A stretch of 64,000 bases of DNA from Tuctoria greenei (lineage: Eukaryota > Streptophyta > Magnoliopsida > Poales > Poaceae), in contig JAYESD010000002.1 in assembly GCA_036927565.1 (NCBI GenBank), positions 76,321,735-76,385,734 on the forward strand, read 5' to 3'. The first letter of the stretch is position 1; every line of letters starts with the position of its first letter. The notes under the pieces were generated by a model, which did not search any database, was not told where the DNA came from, and was given only the letters and a program-made list of their open reading frames with translations. The position numbers and the translations under genes are program-made. This document shows, piece after piece, positions 22,553 through 34,111 of the stretch.

Positions 22553-22969
22553 ATGCTCTCAATTATTCTAAACACCCATTCAAGCTCAAGGGAGTTGCCA
22601 CCATTGATGAGCCACCATTGTTCCTTTGTGGCTAAAGGTTATTTTAACCTTAGCCAAGAAATGGTAGGTCACACCCGACACATGTTGGGTGCACATTGTT
22701 CTTTTGTGGCGAAAGGTTATTTTGTCCCTAGCCAAGGAATGGTATATCACACCCAACACATGATGGGTGCACCTTATTCCTCTGTGATTAGGGGTTATCA
22801 TGACCCTAGCCAAGGAATCAAGGATGACATCCGACGTCTAGGAGACCTTGAGGTACGGATGAGCGGCACCGACAACACTCTCCTCGACGACAGTCATGGA
22901 ACCCATGAGAGGCAACACAACATTGACACTCAACCCCCCAATGTGAAAGCTAGACTGCAACATGGTTAG
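22553..22969 (+). CDS. 138-codon ORF with three 26-residue repeats, in gypsy B
   Basis: The frame holds three tandem 78-bp units (22613-22690, 22691-22768, 22769-22846), each coding roughly HCSFVAKGYFxxSQxMVxHTxHMMG, followed by a polar tail. Just downstream (about 23033-23060) lies aagcttggggggagaaccc, a stretch like that found after the last ORF of Athila elements. I infer this is the 3' tail ORF of gypsy B rather than a host gene. No known domain is recognised. The real start is uncertain because no upstream exon or promoter is visible. Confidence 0.4.
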   Translation: MLSIILNTHSSSRELPPLMSHHCSFVAKGYFNLSQEMVGHTRHMLGAHCSFVAKGYFVPSQGMVYHTQHMMGAPYSSVIRGYHDPSQGIKDDIRRLGDLEVRMSGTDNTLLDDSHGTHERQHNIDTQPPNVKARLQHG

Positions 22970-23144
22970 GCCAACCTCATGGCCTACCTCCACCGTTAGG
23001 GTCAACCTCTATCGCAGACTTTGACCAAGAACAAGCTTGGGGGGAGAACCCAAACTTGAGGTAACTTGTATCACATCCCACCTTGCATTTCATTTTTCCT
23101 TTTTCACATCATTGCATCTTAAAAAAACACTATGATACAATTTA

Positions 23145-23224
23145 CTCCCTCCATTTCTTTTTATTTATCACCGGTTAGTTCAAAAATGAACTAGCCGGTG
23201 ATAAATAAAAATAAATGAAGGGAG
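23145..23224. mobile_element. Stowaway-type MITE
   Basis: This 80-bp near-perfect hairpin starts CTCCCTCCATTT and ends AAATGAAGGGAG. It is flanked by TA on both sides (23143-23144, 23225-23226), the target duplication of Tc1/mariner elements. The arms of about 36 bp differ at very few positions. It is non-autonomous and non-coding, and is a frequent type in grass genomes. Confidence 0.92.
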
Positions 23225-23652
23225 TAATATTCTCCAACTATTGAGTTTATTGGCTTTAATTACTTCACCTACAACTTAGAAATTGTGGGTAGCATAAACA
23301 TGATCCAATTCTAGGTTGTTGTGAGATATGATATAGAACATGGGGCTGCTAGATTCCTGATCAAAGTGAAACTTGTTCTCCGGGGAAATTTCCAAATTGA
23401 TTTAAAATGAAGTTCCTCATTTGATTTGATTTTCCTACCAACAACAACAACAACAACAACAACAACCAAGTCTTTGTCCCAAACAAGTTGGGGTCGTCTA
23501 GAAATGAAACCCAACATTTTTGAAGAAAAGTAATAGAAAATAAGATGAAATTAAAAAAATAAAAAAATACAAATAAAATAAGATTCTACAGTTTATTTAT
23601 TTTAGAAATGGGTTAATAAGAAAGAAGATAAGAGTAAAAAATTACGAATAAA

Positions 23653-23956
23653 CTAAGATTCTGGCACATGAATTGCTAATTTCCATGCAGTCCTATCATG
23701 AGCCAAATCTCTAGGTATGTCCCACTCCTTTAAGTCTCGTTTCACCGCCTCCTGCCATGTCATCCTTGGTCGACCTCTACCCCTTCTAAAATTGTGTCTA
23801 CTATTTATAATCCCACTGTTAATCGGTGCTTCTGAAGGTCTCCGCTGGATATGCCCAAACCACTGTAGGCGATGTAGGACTAGCTTCTCCACAATCGGTG
23901 CCACCCCTACCCTATCACGTATCACTTCGTTCCTAATTTTGTCTCTTCTTGTGTGA
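23653..23956 (-). pseudogene. LINE reverse transcriptase C-terminus (distal to hAT insertion)
   Basis: These 100 or so codons (HTRRDKIRNEVIR ... WQEAVKRDLKEWDIPRDLAHDR) are the last part of the RTE polyprotein, ending at a stop at 23653. It directly continues the frame that breaks at 27970: the hAT element landed in the codons for RWMCG/HTRRD. It has no lesion of its own. Confidence 0.88.
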
Positions 23957-24589
23957 CCGCACATCAGTGTTGTGAATTACCGCCTGGGCGCCTAGGCGCC
24001 AGCCAGGCGACTGGACGACTAGGCGCCTAGGCGCCCGCCTAGGCGATGTCCAGGCGACCAAGGCGCCCAGACAGTTCTGCAGACTGGACAATGAGTTTTC
24101 AGTGTTTCAGACAAGAATTTTCAGGCTTTAGGCAATGTAATATTAGTTATAGACAATGTATTGATGTATCAATGTATATGTATCAATTTATGACATATCT
24201 ATAGTATGAATATGTATGAATGATGAATGAATAAAACATTTTTTCGAAGCAAAATTCTGGACAGCAAGTATTATACAGCAGATTGCAAGTTTGCAACATA
24301 CATGAAGGCATGAAAATCAGATCAGATTATCAGAGAAGCAACTATGCAAGCAGCAAGATGACAACTAAAAATAAGTTCATAGTTTCATACATCAGACATC
24401 ACATACACTGATACACATACACAGTCATAGAGAAATAAGTTCACACATGTGACACATGACATATCACTCATAGTCCATACATAAATAAATATGTCCAACA
24501 AAGATCACACATAGACATAGATAAATAAGTCCACAAAAGCAAAGATAATTATTCATTGTTCAACTTCAAACTTCAAGTCCTCAAAGCTC

Positions 24590-27312
24590 CTAATCAATGT
24601 CAAGCTCGATATCATTTGGGTTGGACTCATTTGCCTCATCTTGAGCATTCTCAATAGAAGGAAGGGGTGGTGGTGCACCAAAATCATCTTCAACATCAAG
24701 ATCATCAATCACCATATCATTGTGTTCATCCATTTCTTCCTCATCCAAACTTTGTTCGTCCTCACTAGTAGAGGACCTAGAAGTAGTTGTCCTTGAGGTA
24801 AAAGGTGCATGACGCCTATGATGATATGTTGCGGTCACCCTAGGCAAATTACGCCCTTCAAGTGATCTTGATGCACCAATAGCATCATCAACATGAGACC
24901 AAAGAAGATCTTCACCGGAATGAACTTCATTGGTGTTCATTTGGACCCATTCATTATCCCATTGAAAATCTTCTAAAATCAAAGGGTTGTAAGCTCTCCC
25001 TTCCTCACGCCTCTTCTTGAATCTTTCCATTATCTTCATGTTATATTGAATGTACACCAAATCACTTAACCTTTGGTGCTCCAACCGGTTCCTTCTCTCG
25101 GTATGGAACTAAATAAGACAATGACAATGAAATATATAATATAAGTAACATGCATTTCATATAGTATTAGTAACTAACATGCTTGAGTACTTACAAATGA
25201 GAATACACTCCAATTACGTTCGCAACCGGAGGCGGAGCAACAAAGACCTAATATGCGTCTTGCAATATTTTGAAGCTCCATATTAAGTCCACCAAAAGCA
25301 TCCCACCAATCCACTACAATAGTAATGTCTATGTTAGATGACAATAATATTATATGAAACTTGTAATCATTGGGACAAATACTCACAAGGGTTTTTTGTT
25401 GCTTGATTGCAAGTTGCTTTGAAAAGGTCCTCCTCATCTTCTCATAGTCATCCACTTGATCACTTATTTTTCCAAGCAACTCATCATCATCACGAACCAT
25501 CTTCTCAAGCACATCATTGAATTGAATTTGGAGCCTAGAAGCATACTCCACATCATTTGCTCGAATGTCAAAGAACCTATTGGGATTGAAAAACAAGGCT
25601 GCCCCATAAAGCTTTTGATCCATTTGAGTCACCCACCTCTTCTCAATGATGTCCATCACTTTCTTAAGTAATGAAGGCTTGTTGGCAAGTGTGGTACTTA
25701 TCTTGTTCCTAGCAAGATCCATAGCCGCAGCAATCTCAGGCATAGCAGGAGTCTCATCACCATCAGCAATCCTCAAAGCAACTAGCAATGGTTGAGATGC
25801 TCTAATGCAATCCTCAACTGAGTTCCAGAATTGTATAGAGAGTAAGGTATCACAAACCTTTTTCCCTACCTCAGTTGAAGCCAATCTGCATCTACTCCAA
25901 TCCTCACTCACAAATAGTTGCCTCAAAGCATCCTTAAACTTGTACATGCACTGCAAAGTGAGGAAAGAAGTGGCAAATCGAGTGGCAGCGGGTCTCACCA
26001 AATCTTTCCCTCTTGTCTTCTCCCTCATTGCATCTAAGATCCTCCCATGCCTGTATATGAAGGTAGTGACAACTTGAGCTTGATTTATAGCCTTCTTGAA
26101 CTGTGGTATAATCTTTCCAATATCTTGTAGCATGAGGTTCAAGAAATGAGCAGCACACGGAGTCCAAAATATGGTTGGATATTTCTCAATAACCAACCTA
26201 CAAGCAGCTTTGAAGTTTGCACCATTGTCAGTCCCAATCTGAACCACATTCTGTGTACCCACCTTCTCAACAATCCTCTCTATCAAAGATGCTAACATCC
26301 TTGCATCTGCAACTTCAGATGATGCATTTACAGACTCTAAGAAACATGTGCCTTCTGGAGAATTGACAAGAAAGTTAATCAAATGTCTCCTCCTCGTGTC
26401 CGTCCACCCATCACACATTAAGGTGCAACCATATTTCTTCCACTCCACTTCAAGCTTTTCGACCCGAGCTTGAATCTTAGACTTTGCCTTTTGAAGCAAA
26501 GGCACCCTCAACTGATACTTCGAAGGAGGTCTCAACCCAGGACCATATTGTCCAATGGACTCCAACATCACCTCAAAGCTTCTAGCATCAACAACATTGA
26601 ATGAGACACCGGCCTCATAGAAGAAATCAGCAATATGTTGCCATGCAGCCTCCTTTTCTTCTTTAGTTCTCATACAATGCTCAATGCTAGTCTGAGATGG
26701 TTGCTTTGAGTGTCTTTCTTCAACCACCTCTTCTAGTGTTCTCTTGATTATTGATGCAACAGACTTAGTCACTTTAGCCTCTTTAGCAACAGTATTGAAA
26801 GCAATAGTGGATTGCTTCCTCTTAGTTGCAGTCCCGGAACTTGGGACGGGCTTGGAGGAGTGACAGGAAGAAGCCCTGGATGATCCTGCTGGAGCCCTCT
26901 CTACCTCATCCTCATCTCTATGATGCTCATCCTCCTCATGTTCCTCATCCTCATCCTCATCTAACACAATCTTCACCGATCTTGCAGTTTTCTTGATGTA
27001 GTCATTCATCTCCTTCATTATTGCCATAGTGGTTTTTGGACATTTTCCAACATCCCCAAACCCGGCGGCAAGGTGTTGCTTCAATCTTTTGATGCCCGAA
27101 TGAACTTGCTTCCCACAAAGACTGCATTGCACCAAGTCTTTATTAGATAAGTCCGGCCAAAAGCCATACTTCCATCCCGGATATTTTGACTTCGCCTTCC
27201 TCTTTGGATCTTTTGAAGGATCACACTCATTGGATGTTGGTTGAGAGCCACTCTCTGGCACCAGCGGTTGCGACATGCTTCGTCCAACTTCATTGAAATT
27301 GACATCATCCAT
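24590..27312 (-). CDS. hAT transposase, two exons, apparently uninterrupted
   Basis: Exon 1 (27312-25195, ATG at 27312) and exon 2 (25108-24590) are joined over an 86-bp intron with GTAAGT donor and TTATTTAG acceptor, giving about 878 residues in phase. Domains in order: BED zinc finger (about 45-95, CSLCGKQVHSG ... RLKQHL), acidic linker, DUF659 (about 240-390, MCDGWTDTRRRHLINF, DNGANFKAACR, TPCAAHFLNLML), and the C-terminal hAT dimerisation region spanning the splice (DWWDAFGG, SGCERNWSVFSF then the HTERRNRLEHQRL segment). It should bind the element ends and excise/reinsert it in the nucleus. A second possible in-frame 69-bp intron lies at 25314-25382. No stop or frameshift was seen, unusual in this window. 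Confidence 0.85.
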
Positions 27313-27429
27313 CCCTAATCAAGAGAATACAATGGTAATGACTATTGAGTACAATGGTAACAACTAAAATGCTGCTGCTCACTGCAGATCAGAGGCTAGA
27401 AAGAGGATTAGAGGCAATCGAGACTAGAC

Positions 27430-27953
27430 AGAGGATTAGAGGGAGGCAATCGAGAGAGAGAGAGGCGCTCACTGCAGATCAGAGGCGGAGGGTCTGGCTG
27501 GCGGCGGAGGGAGTGACAGAGGAGCGCCGGACTGGCGGCGCCGCGATGGACTGGAGGCGACGGCGCGGCGGTGAAGACCGAGACGGCAGAGGCGACGGCG
27601 CCTCGGCGGCGCGACCGACGGGCGACGGCGCACGGGCGCCGGGCGGGTGCGTCGGACGGGCGTCGGGCTCGGGCGATCCACGGGCGGTCGGACAGGAGTC
27701 CCGTGACCATGACTCAGGTGCTCTGGAACTCCCTAGGTTACTTACTTTGATGGGCCTTGGGCCATAAAATCTATTGGAAAAGTGACTAGGCACCGGCCCA
27801 GGACGCCTGGACGGAGCGCCAGGACGCCTGAAGACGACTGGGCGTCCCAGGCGGACGACTGGACGGTTCCAGGCGAGGCGACGCACCATGGCATCCTCCC
27901 TGGACCGACTGGACGCCTAGGCGCCGCCTAGGCGTTGCCTAGGCGACGCCTGG
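27430..27953. other. GC-rich 5' leader and subterminal repeats of the hAT element
   Basis: 27430-27720 is strongly GC- and CpG-rich (ggcgacggcg-type sequence) compared with AT-rich surroundings; long frames there on both strands are a by-product of composition. 27788-27953 holds repeated GCCTGGACG/GCCTAGGCG units facing similar ones at 23983-24072. The transposase promoter should lie here, upstream of 27312; I see no clear TATA box. Confidence 0.6.
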
Positions 27954-27970
27954 ATAACACTACCGCACAT

Positions 27971-30552
27971 CCACCGTAGTATGTGCATCTCCACAACACT
28001 CATTTGTTGGACATGTTGCCTTTTAGTTGGCCAACATTCTGCTCCATACAGCATCGCAGGTCTGATCACCGTCCTATATAATTTTCCATTCAATTTTTGT
28101 GGAACTTTCTTATCACATAGGATTCCAGATGCTTGTCGCCTCTTCATCCACCCAATCTTGATCCGGTGGCAAACATCTTCGTCAATATCACCATTGCTTT
28201 GTAACATTGATCCTAAATATCGAAATGAGTCTCTCCTAGGTACTACTTATCCTTGTAAACTAACATTATCATCCTCACACTCGACATCACTAAAGTTGCA
28301 TCTCATATACTCAGTCTTGGTTCTACTAAGTCTAAACCCCTTAGACTCTAAGGTCTGCCTCCATAGCTCCAATTTTCTATCAACACCATCTCTAGTTTCA
28401 TCTACCAACACTACATCATCAGCAAAGAGCATACACCAAGGGATATCCCCGTGTATATCCTTCGACACCTCATCCATCACTAAGGAAAAGATGTAAGGAC
28501 TTAAGGCTGATCCTTGGTGTAACCCTATTGTGATAGGAAGAGTGTCAGTCTCACTATCTCTTACGTGCACACTCGTCACCACATTATCGTACATATCCTT
28601 GATAAGGTTAATGTACTTTGTTGGGACTTTGTGTTTCTCTAGTGCCCACCACATGACCGGTCTTGGTACCTTATCGTATGCCTTCTCCAAGTCAATGAAC
28701 ACCATATGTAGATCCTTCTTTTGCTCCCTATACCTCTCCATAAGCTGACATAGTAAGAAAATTGCCTCCATAGTGGACCTCCCAGGCATAAAACCAAATT
28801 GGTATTTAGTGACATTGGTCACTTTCCTCAAGCAGTGTTCAATCACTCTCTCCCAGAGCTTCATAGTATGACTCATGAGCTTAATTCCTCGGTAATTAGT
28901 ACAACTTTGAACATCTCCTTTATTTTTGAAGATGGGTACTAAAATACTTTTCTGCCACTCTTCAGACATTTTGTTTGACTGCAAAATGCGGTTGAATAGT
29001 TTAGAGAGCCATACTATTGCTACATCCCCCAGACATCTCCACACCTCAATGGGGACATCATCGGGGCCGCGGGCCTTTCCTCCTTTCATCCTTTTTAAGG
29101 CCTCTCTAACCTCAAACTCTTGTATCCTCTGCGCGAATCGTCTGTTGGTGTCATCAAATGAGTCATCTAACTCGAACCTAATACTCTCATTCCCGTTATT
29201 GAATAGTCTATTGAAGTAGTCCCGCCATCTGTTCCTAATTTCTTCCTCCTTCAATAGAATTTGGCCTGCCTCATCCTTAATGCATTTGACTTGGTTGAGA
29301 TCTCTCACCTTTCTCTCACGAAGTTTCGCCATCTTGTATATATCCTTTTTGTCTTCTTTTGTCCCTAGACTCTCATATAGCGCATCATAGGCCTGCCCCC
29401 TTGCTTTACTCACAACACGCCTTGCATTTTTCTTAGCCTCTTTATACTTCACCATGTTACTTGCACTTCTCTCATGATGCCAGGTCTTATAAGACTCCTT
29501 CTTCTCCTTAATAGCTTTTTGTACATCTTCATTCCACCACCAAGTGTCTTTATCGACAAGTTCTTTACCTTTTGTCCACCCAAGCACCTCCCTAGCCGCC
29601 TTCCTAATGTAAGTCGCCATCTTCACCCACATACTATCCGCATCTCCCTCTTCGCTCCAAGGTCCTTCTGTGATCATCCTCCTTTTGAATGATTGTTGCG
29701 CTTCATCCTTCAACTTCCACCACTTTGTTCTTGCGGTTTTAACACCTTTGTCTCGTGACACACGCACGTGGAAACGAAAGTCGGCTACCACAAGTTTATG
29801 TTGTGGAACAACACATTCCCCAGGAATCACCTTACAATCTAAACATGCCCCTCTCTCCTTTCTCCTGGTAAGGATATAGTCAATTTGACTAGAATGGTAG
29901 GCACTAGTAAAGGTCACTAAGTGAGATAGCCTCTTCTTAAAGAGGGTGTTAGCTACCAATAGGTCATAGGCTACGGCGAAGTCTAGGATATCCTTACCCT
30001 CCTGGTTTCTATCGCACACCCAAAACCTCCGTGTACCCCCTCAAAACCTACGTTAGTTGTACCTACATGACCATTGAGATCTCCTCCTATGAAGAGCTTC
30101 TCGGTTACCGGTACACTACTAACCATATCCTCCAAGTCCTCCCAAAATTGTCTCTTAGTGCTCATGTCGAGCCCAACTTGTGGGGCATAAGCACTAATGA
30201 CATTCAAGATAAGGCCCCCCACAACTACCTTGATTAGGATGATCCTATCCCCTCGTCTACGGACATCCACCACTCCATCCTTGAGGCTCTTATCTATTAG
30301 GATGCCTACGCCATTCCTAGTTCTAGTCGGGCCAGAATACCAAAGCTTGAAACCGGTATTCTCAACCTCTCTCACCTTTTGACTTGCCCATCTAGTATCT
30401 TGTACACAAAGGATATTTACACGCCTCCTAATTGCAACGTCCACTAACTCTCGTATCTTTCCCGTCAAGGATCCCACATTCCAACTACCCACCCGAAACC
30501 TAGTTTCCTCGGCTAGCTTCCTTACCCTTCGCATCCGTCGAGGAAGATGCAA
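27971..30552 (-). pseudogene. RTE-like LINE endonuclease and reverse transcriptase
   Basis: The ATG at 30552 opens the AP-endonuclease (30510-30000; GSWNVGSLTGK, QDTRWAS, GGDLNGHVG). A frameshift near 30015 leads to the RT frame (30019-28247), with linker, GFMPGRSTMEAIF, FIDLEKAYDKVPR, GLHQGSALSP and the catalytic box MLFADDVVL near 28420. A TAA at about 28247 is followed in the same frame by FRYLGSMLQSNGDIDEDV and the C-terminal domain up to the hAT insertion at 27970. Only one frameshift and one stop are seen, so the copy is fairly young. The product nicks target DNA and reverse transcribes the element RNA at the nick. Confidence 0.92.
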
Positions 30553-30569
30553 AGACCCTTGCTCACTTA

Positions 30570-30770
30570 AAACTACATTCGGGCGATTATGTAGCGCGCC
30601 ACTAAGGTGGTGGAGATCCGGCCCTCACTCATTTAACACCACATCCGAGTTCCTATATGGCGCGCCACTAAGGCGGTGGCGACCTGGCCCTCGCCCACTT
30701 AACACCATACCCGGGTTCCGGTATGGCGCGTCGCTAAGAGGGTTACGCCCCAACGAATTTCCAATGAGTT
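30570..30770 (-). repeat. Tandem repeats in the LINE 5' UTR
   Basis: About two and a half units of roughly 66-67 bp repeat here, each with GGCGCGCCATA..GG, a GTGGTGTTAA-like step and GAGGGCC..GATC/GTCGCC on the minus strand. The repeats lie directly upstream of the endonuclease ATG (30552) and probably form the internal promoter/5' UTR (inference). Units are imperfect, so they are not recent. Confidence 0.7.
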
Positions 30771-30898
30771 TCATTTCCATGAGAATGGCTAAGTTTAGTT
30801 GCTGGCTCGCCAAGCCTATCACAACCCCTCCTCCTTTACCCGGGCTTGGGACCGGCTATGTCATTACAACATAGGCGGAGTTTGATTTTCCTACCAAC

Positions 30899-31805
30899 GC
30901 CATATAATATTTCAATTTGATAAACCCCATGCATATGTTATTTGTTTTCACATTGAGCCTAGTCAAACTAGTATAGAGCTATGTGAGAATATTTTCATAC
31001 TTATATTACATGATCAAGATTACACACATGCATGTGCTAAACTTCTATACTAGAAGTTAGCAAATTTTCCATCATTCCATTTTCCACCTCCAGAATAATA
31101 CTCCATATATTCAATGCCAAAAACTCTCTTCAATTTTATTTGTAAAAAAGGAGTAGAAGGCATGGCTAAAAAAAATAAAGAAAATAGAACATGCTCTCCA
31201 AAAAAGAGAAAAAGGCAGCCATGTTTCATCCCTACAATAAAGAGAGTGCATAAAATGGAGTCATCTTCCACCACCACAAATATTCCACCACATTTGCACA
31301 ATCTTGATCTAGAGGTGTGATTTTTTTTCTCCTAAGGCTTACTCTTTTGACTTAGTAATATATGTGTTGCAAATATGCCTACTCTTGCTCCATACCAAGA
31401 CCAAAAAAAACCTTATTTAGATACAGGACAAGAAAGGCACTGCCTTGGTAAGGAAAATTCCACTTACACAAAGGAGTGATTGAGAGTATCATTTGAGGAA
31501 CTTAAGCCTAATTTTGAAAATCATTTCAAATCCTCTGAGATTTTAGTGGAACTTAGATATTAGGAATAATGTATGTCTTGTGAACTGTTCTATCTTTCAA
31601 CTACCGAAGGAGAGGAGAAGGCAAAAGCACCATGAGGACTAAGGTAAAGGTTGGGTACCATTGCTAATTTATTCAGCACAGGGTATAATTTTTAATTATG
31701 CATTTGGTACTATTGAAGCATAGAACATAGTAGCAACTCCTGATTAATAACCTAAATCTTTAACTTTGCTTCAGGACAAGCAAATGATAAGCTTGGGGAG
31801 TTTAT
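30899..31805 (+). other. Gypsy B 3' internal region with polypurine tract
   Basis: AT-rich non-coding sequence resumes here after the LINE. A small 68-codon frame (31114-31320) has no recognisable domain. The purine tract aagcttggggag (31790-31801) immediately precedes the LTR starting at 31806, setting the plus orientation of gypsy B. Confidence 0.6.
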
Positions 31806-33282
31806 TGACGGCCGTTTAGTACCACTTTAGACCGTCAATATAACTCATAATCATGGAGGACTAGACATTTATTACATGCATGTCCTTTAGAAATATTGGA
31901 TTTCTACTTGTACTTGGCGAAAGTGGTGCATGCAGGTATTCTGTGCAGAATTGAGATGAATCTAGAGGAGAAATCCTAAATAATACACTCCCAACCAATC
32001 AGTCGCTGACACATGGTAGCACATGGATCAAATCGCCCACCAACAGAAGCATCCGAGGGCATCCAATGATGTAGCACCGAGGAATGGCACGAGGGCCCAC
32101 ATGGCAGTCACCCGGAGAAAAACCGTGATGACTGGGACCAAGCCCAGTGCGGCCGAACCATGGGTTCAGCTGAGCTGGTCTCCCCACCAATCTCGATCAA
32201 CTTCAATGTGGAATTCTTCTATGGCTTGGTGATAAGAATAGTGACTGATTCACACGCAAAATATGGCAGAGACCGACCTCAACACTAGTATAAATAGGAC
32301 CCATCACTTCAACACACACCACTCAAACATTCTCTCTTGTATACACTAGTGCTCTCTAGTCCTTAGTGGAGGTTAGGTGTAGAGATGAGCCTCTAGTCCC
32401 AAGTCCAAATTGGGAAAGGTATGACTCATGTATCTTTCTTTCCTTTTGTGACTTTATGCATTATAATATTATTATTAGTCTCCCTTTATTCATATACTTA
32501 GGCAAAGTGTTTCTTGTTTGATTGTGGAGTCCATGTATGTGATAGGTGTAGATGTTATTATGATCTGATCATAATGCACATATCATGTTATCATAAACAT
32601 CATACACCACCACTATAGTCTAATTAGATAATAATATGATTATGTTAATACGAATATGTTAGTGCTTGGTTCCAACATTGGTTCAACGATGTTTAGGTTA
32701 ATCATTGCCTTATGATGGTGCTTATACCTAGGATTCTAAGATATTTACTTAACATGTAAGCGTCGTTGCTTAGATAGTTTAGAGCGTTGGATGCCTCGTA
32801 GACCCACGGGTTGTAGGGGTAGGCGGCAGGTGGTAACAGCCCTATCCGTCATTTGTACTCCACCACATTTGGCTACACCACATGCTCTTGATGGGAATCA
32901 TCCTGATGTTGTTAGGGGTAAATTGCCCGATGTGTTGGACCATTAAGTCCTAGTATTCATTGTTAGCATACTCATGTGTACACTAATAGGCTATGTATAT
33001 GAGTAATTAAAGCACAGTAGGAGTAACTCCATCTCGTAACTTGACCTTCACTAGGACGTCCTTACCCATTAGAGTAGATTGCTTAAGTGTGTGTCTCACT
33101 ACCTCTATTATCATCTTACCTATGTTCTGATAATTAAACTTAGTACCCCTTACTTTGATCATGAGAGTAGTGTTTATTTTACTTCATTGCCTTCCTTTGG
33201 GACAAATACAATACCCTTGGCAATACTCTAAGGTGAAATGCTACAACAATATATTTCATGCGCTTGCGGATCTCATCTGTCA
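31806..33282 (+). repeat. 3' LTR of gypsy B
   Basis: The roughly 1480-bp LTR starts TGACGG after a polypurine tract and ends near CTGTCA. TATAAATA lies at 32289-32296, followed by the transcribed-region repeat ctctctagtcc-like sequence. It is homologous to the gypsy A LTR (17497-18722): the shared middle around ccacgggttgtag and the 3' block atacccttgg-aatactct align clearly. The divergence is large, so the two are different insertions of one family, in opposite orientations. Confidence 0.75.
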
Positions 33283-34111
33283 CCAGAGATGATCTGTGGT
33301 GTTAAGAAATACCAACATATACTATGTCAGCAGAATCAACCACGTGTCACCCCACTACAAGACGAGTCACCAGGTAGCAGGGCGATTGGTCACGTGGTTA
33401 CCAACGTGGACGCCATGTTAGCCTTCTCCTGTTTAATTCTCTGAAAATATTTGCACCATGAGGTGTTTTGAACCCACAACCTCAAGGGTTAAACCATGCC
33501 ATCTTTACAACTTGAACCACATAATTTTTGTGGTGAGATTCTGTTACGGTTTTATTTAACTCAACTTTAATTTTGAAATTTGGACTTTAAACTTGTAACT
33601 TTGAAATTCAAATTCTAACAAATTTTGAATTTTGAATTAAGTTTAAAATTTTAAATTGGTAATAAATTTAAATTTTAAAATATTAAATTGAATTTTGAAT
33701 TAAGTCTCAATTTAAAATATTAAAATTTAAATATCAAATTTTGAATTAAGTTTCAAACCTTAAAGCTGGAATTTGATAATTGAAGTTTGAAGTTAAATTT
33801 AATTTCGAAACTTGAGAGTCTTTAAACTTTTTTGAATTTCAATTTCATAATCGAAAATAGATTTAAATAAAATTTTAATTTGAAATATGAGATTTCATCA
33901 AATTTTATTTTTGTTTTGAAAATTTGCAAAATTGAAGTTTTAAATAAATTTGAATTTGAAACTTGAGATTTTAAAAAATTGGATGAAATTTCAAGTTTAA
34001 TATTTTAAACATGAAAAAAAATTCTAATTCAAAATTCCAAATTTGTTATAATTTCATTTTCATAGTTACAAGCTTAAAATTCAAATTTGAAATACAATGT
34101 TCGGTTAAATA

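Larger units (their letters stand above)
23965..27962 (-). mobile_element. hAT-superfamily DNA transposon, near complete
   Basis: The 3998-bp element has terminal inverted repeats CAGTGTTGTGAAT and TAGTGTTATCC and a perfect 8-bp target duplication, CCGCACAT (23957-23964 and 27963-27970), the hAT signature. Both subterminal regions are dense in GCCTAGGCG/GCCTGG-type repeats (23983-24072 and 27788-27953), probable transposase binding sites. It encodes a BED/DUF659/dimerisation-domain transposase (24590-27312). It sits inside the LINE RT gene, so it is younger than that LINE. Confidence 0.95.
23443..30880 (-). mobile_element. RTE-like LINE, interrupted by a hAT element
   Basis: A target duplication of 16-18 bp (TTTGATTTTCCTACCAAC) lies at 23425-23442 and 30881-30898. 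The 3' end carries a (TTG)n tail, seen as CAA repeats from about 23439 to 23465, followed by the sequence accaagtctttgtcccaaac typical of plant RTE 3' ends. Without the hAT insertion (23965-27962) the element is about 3.4 kb, the normal RTE length. It encodes an AP-endonuclease and a reverse transcriptase on the minus strand. It copies itself by target-primed reverse transcription; the intact TSD shows a full-length insertion. Confidence 0.9.

Noticed and set aside
27345..27889. Overlapping frames on both strands in the GC-rich hAT leader
   Set aside because: GC-rich DNA lacks stop codons; the Arg/Pro/Ser-rich translations match no family.
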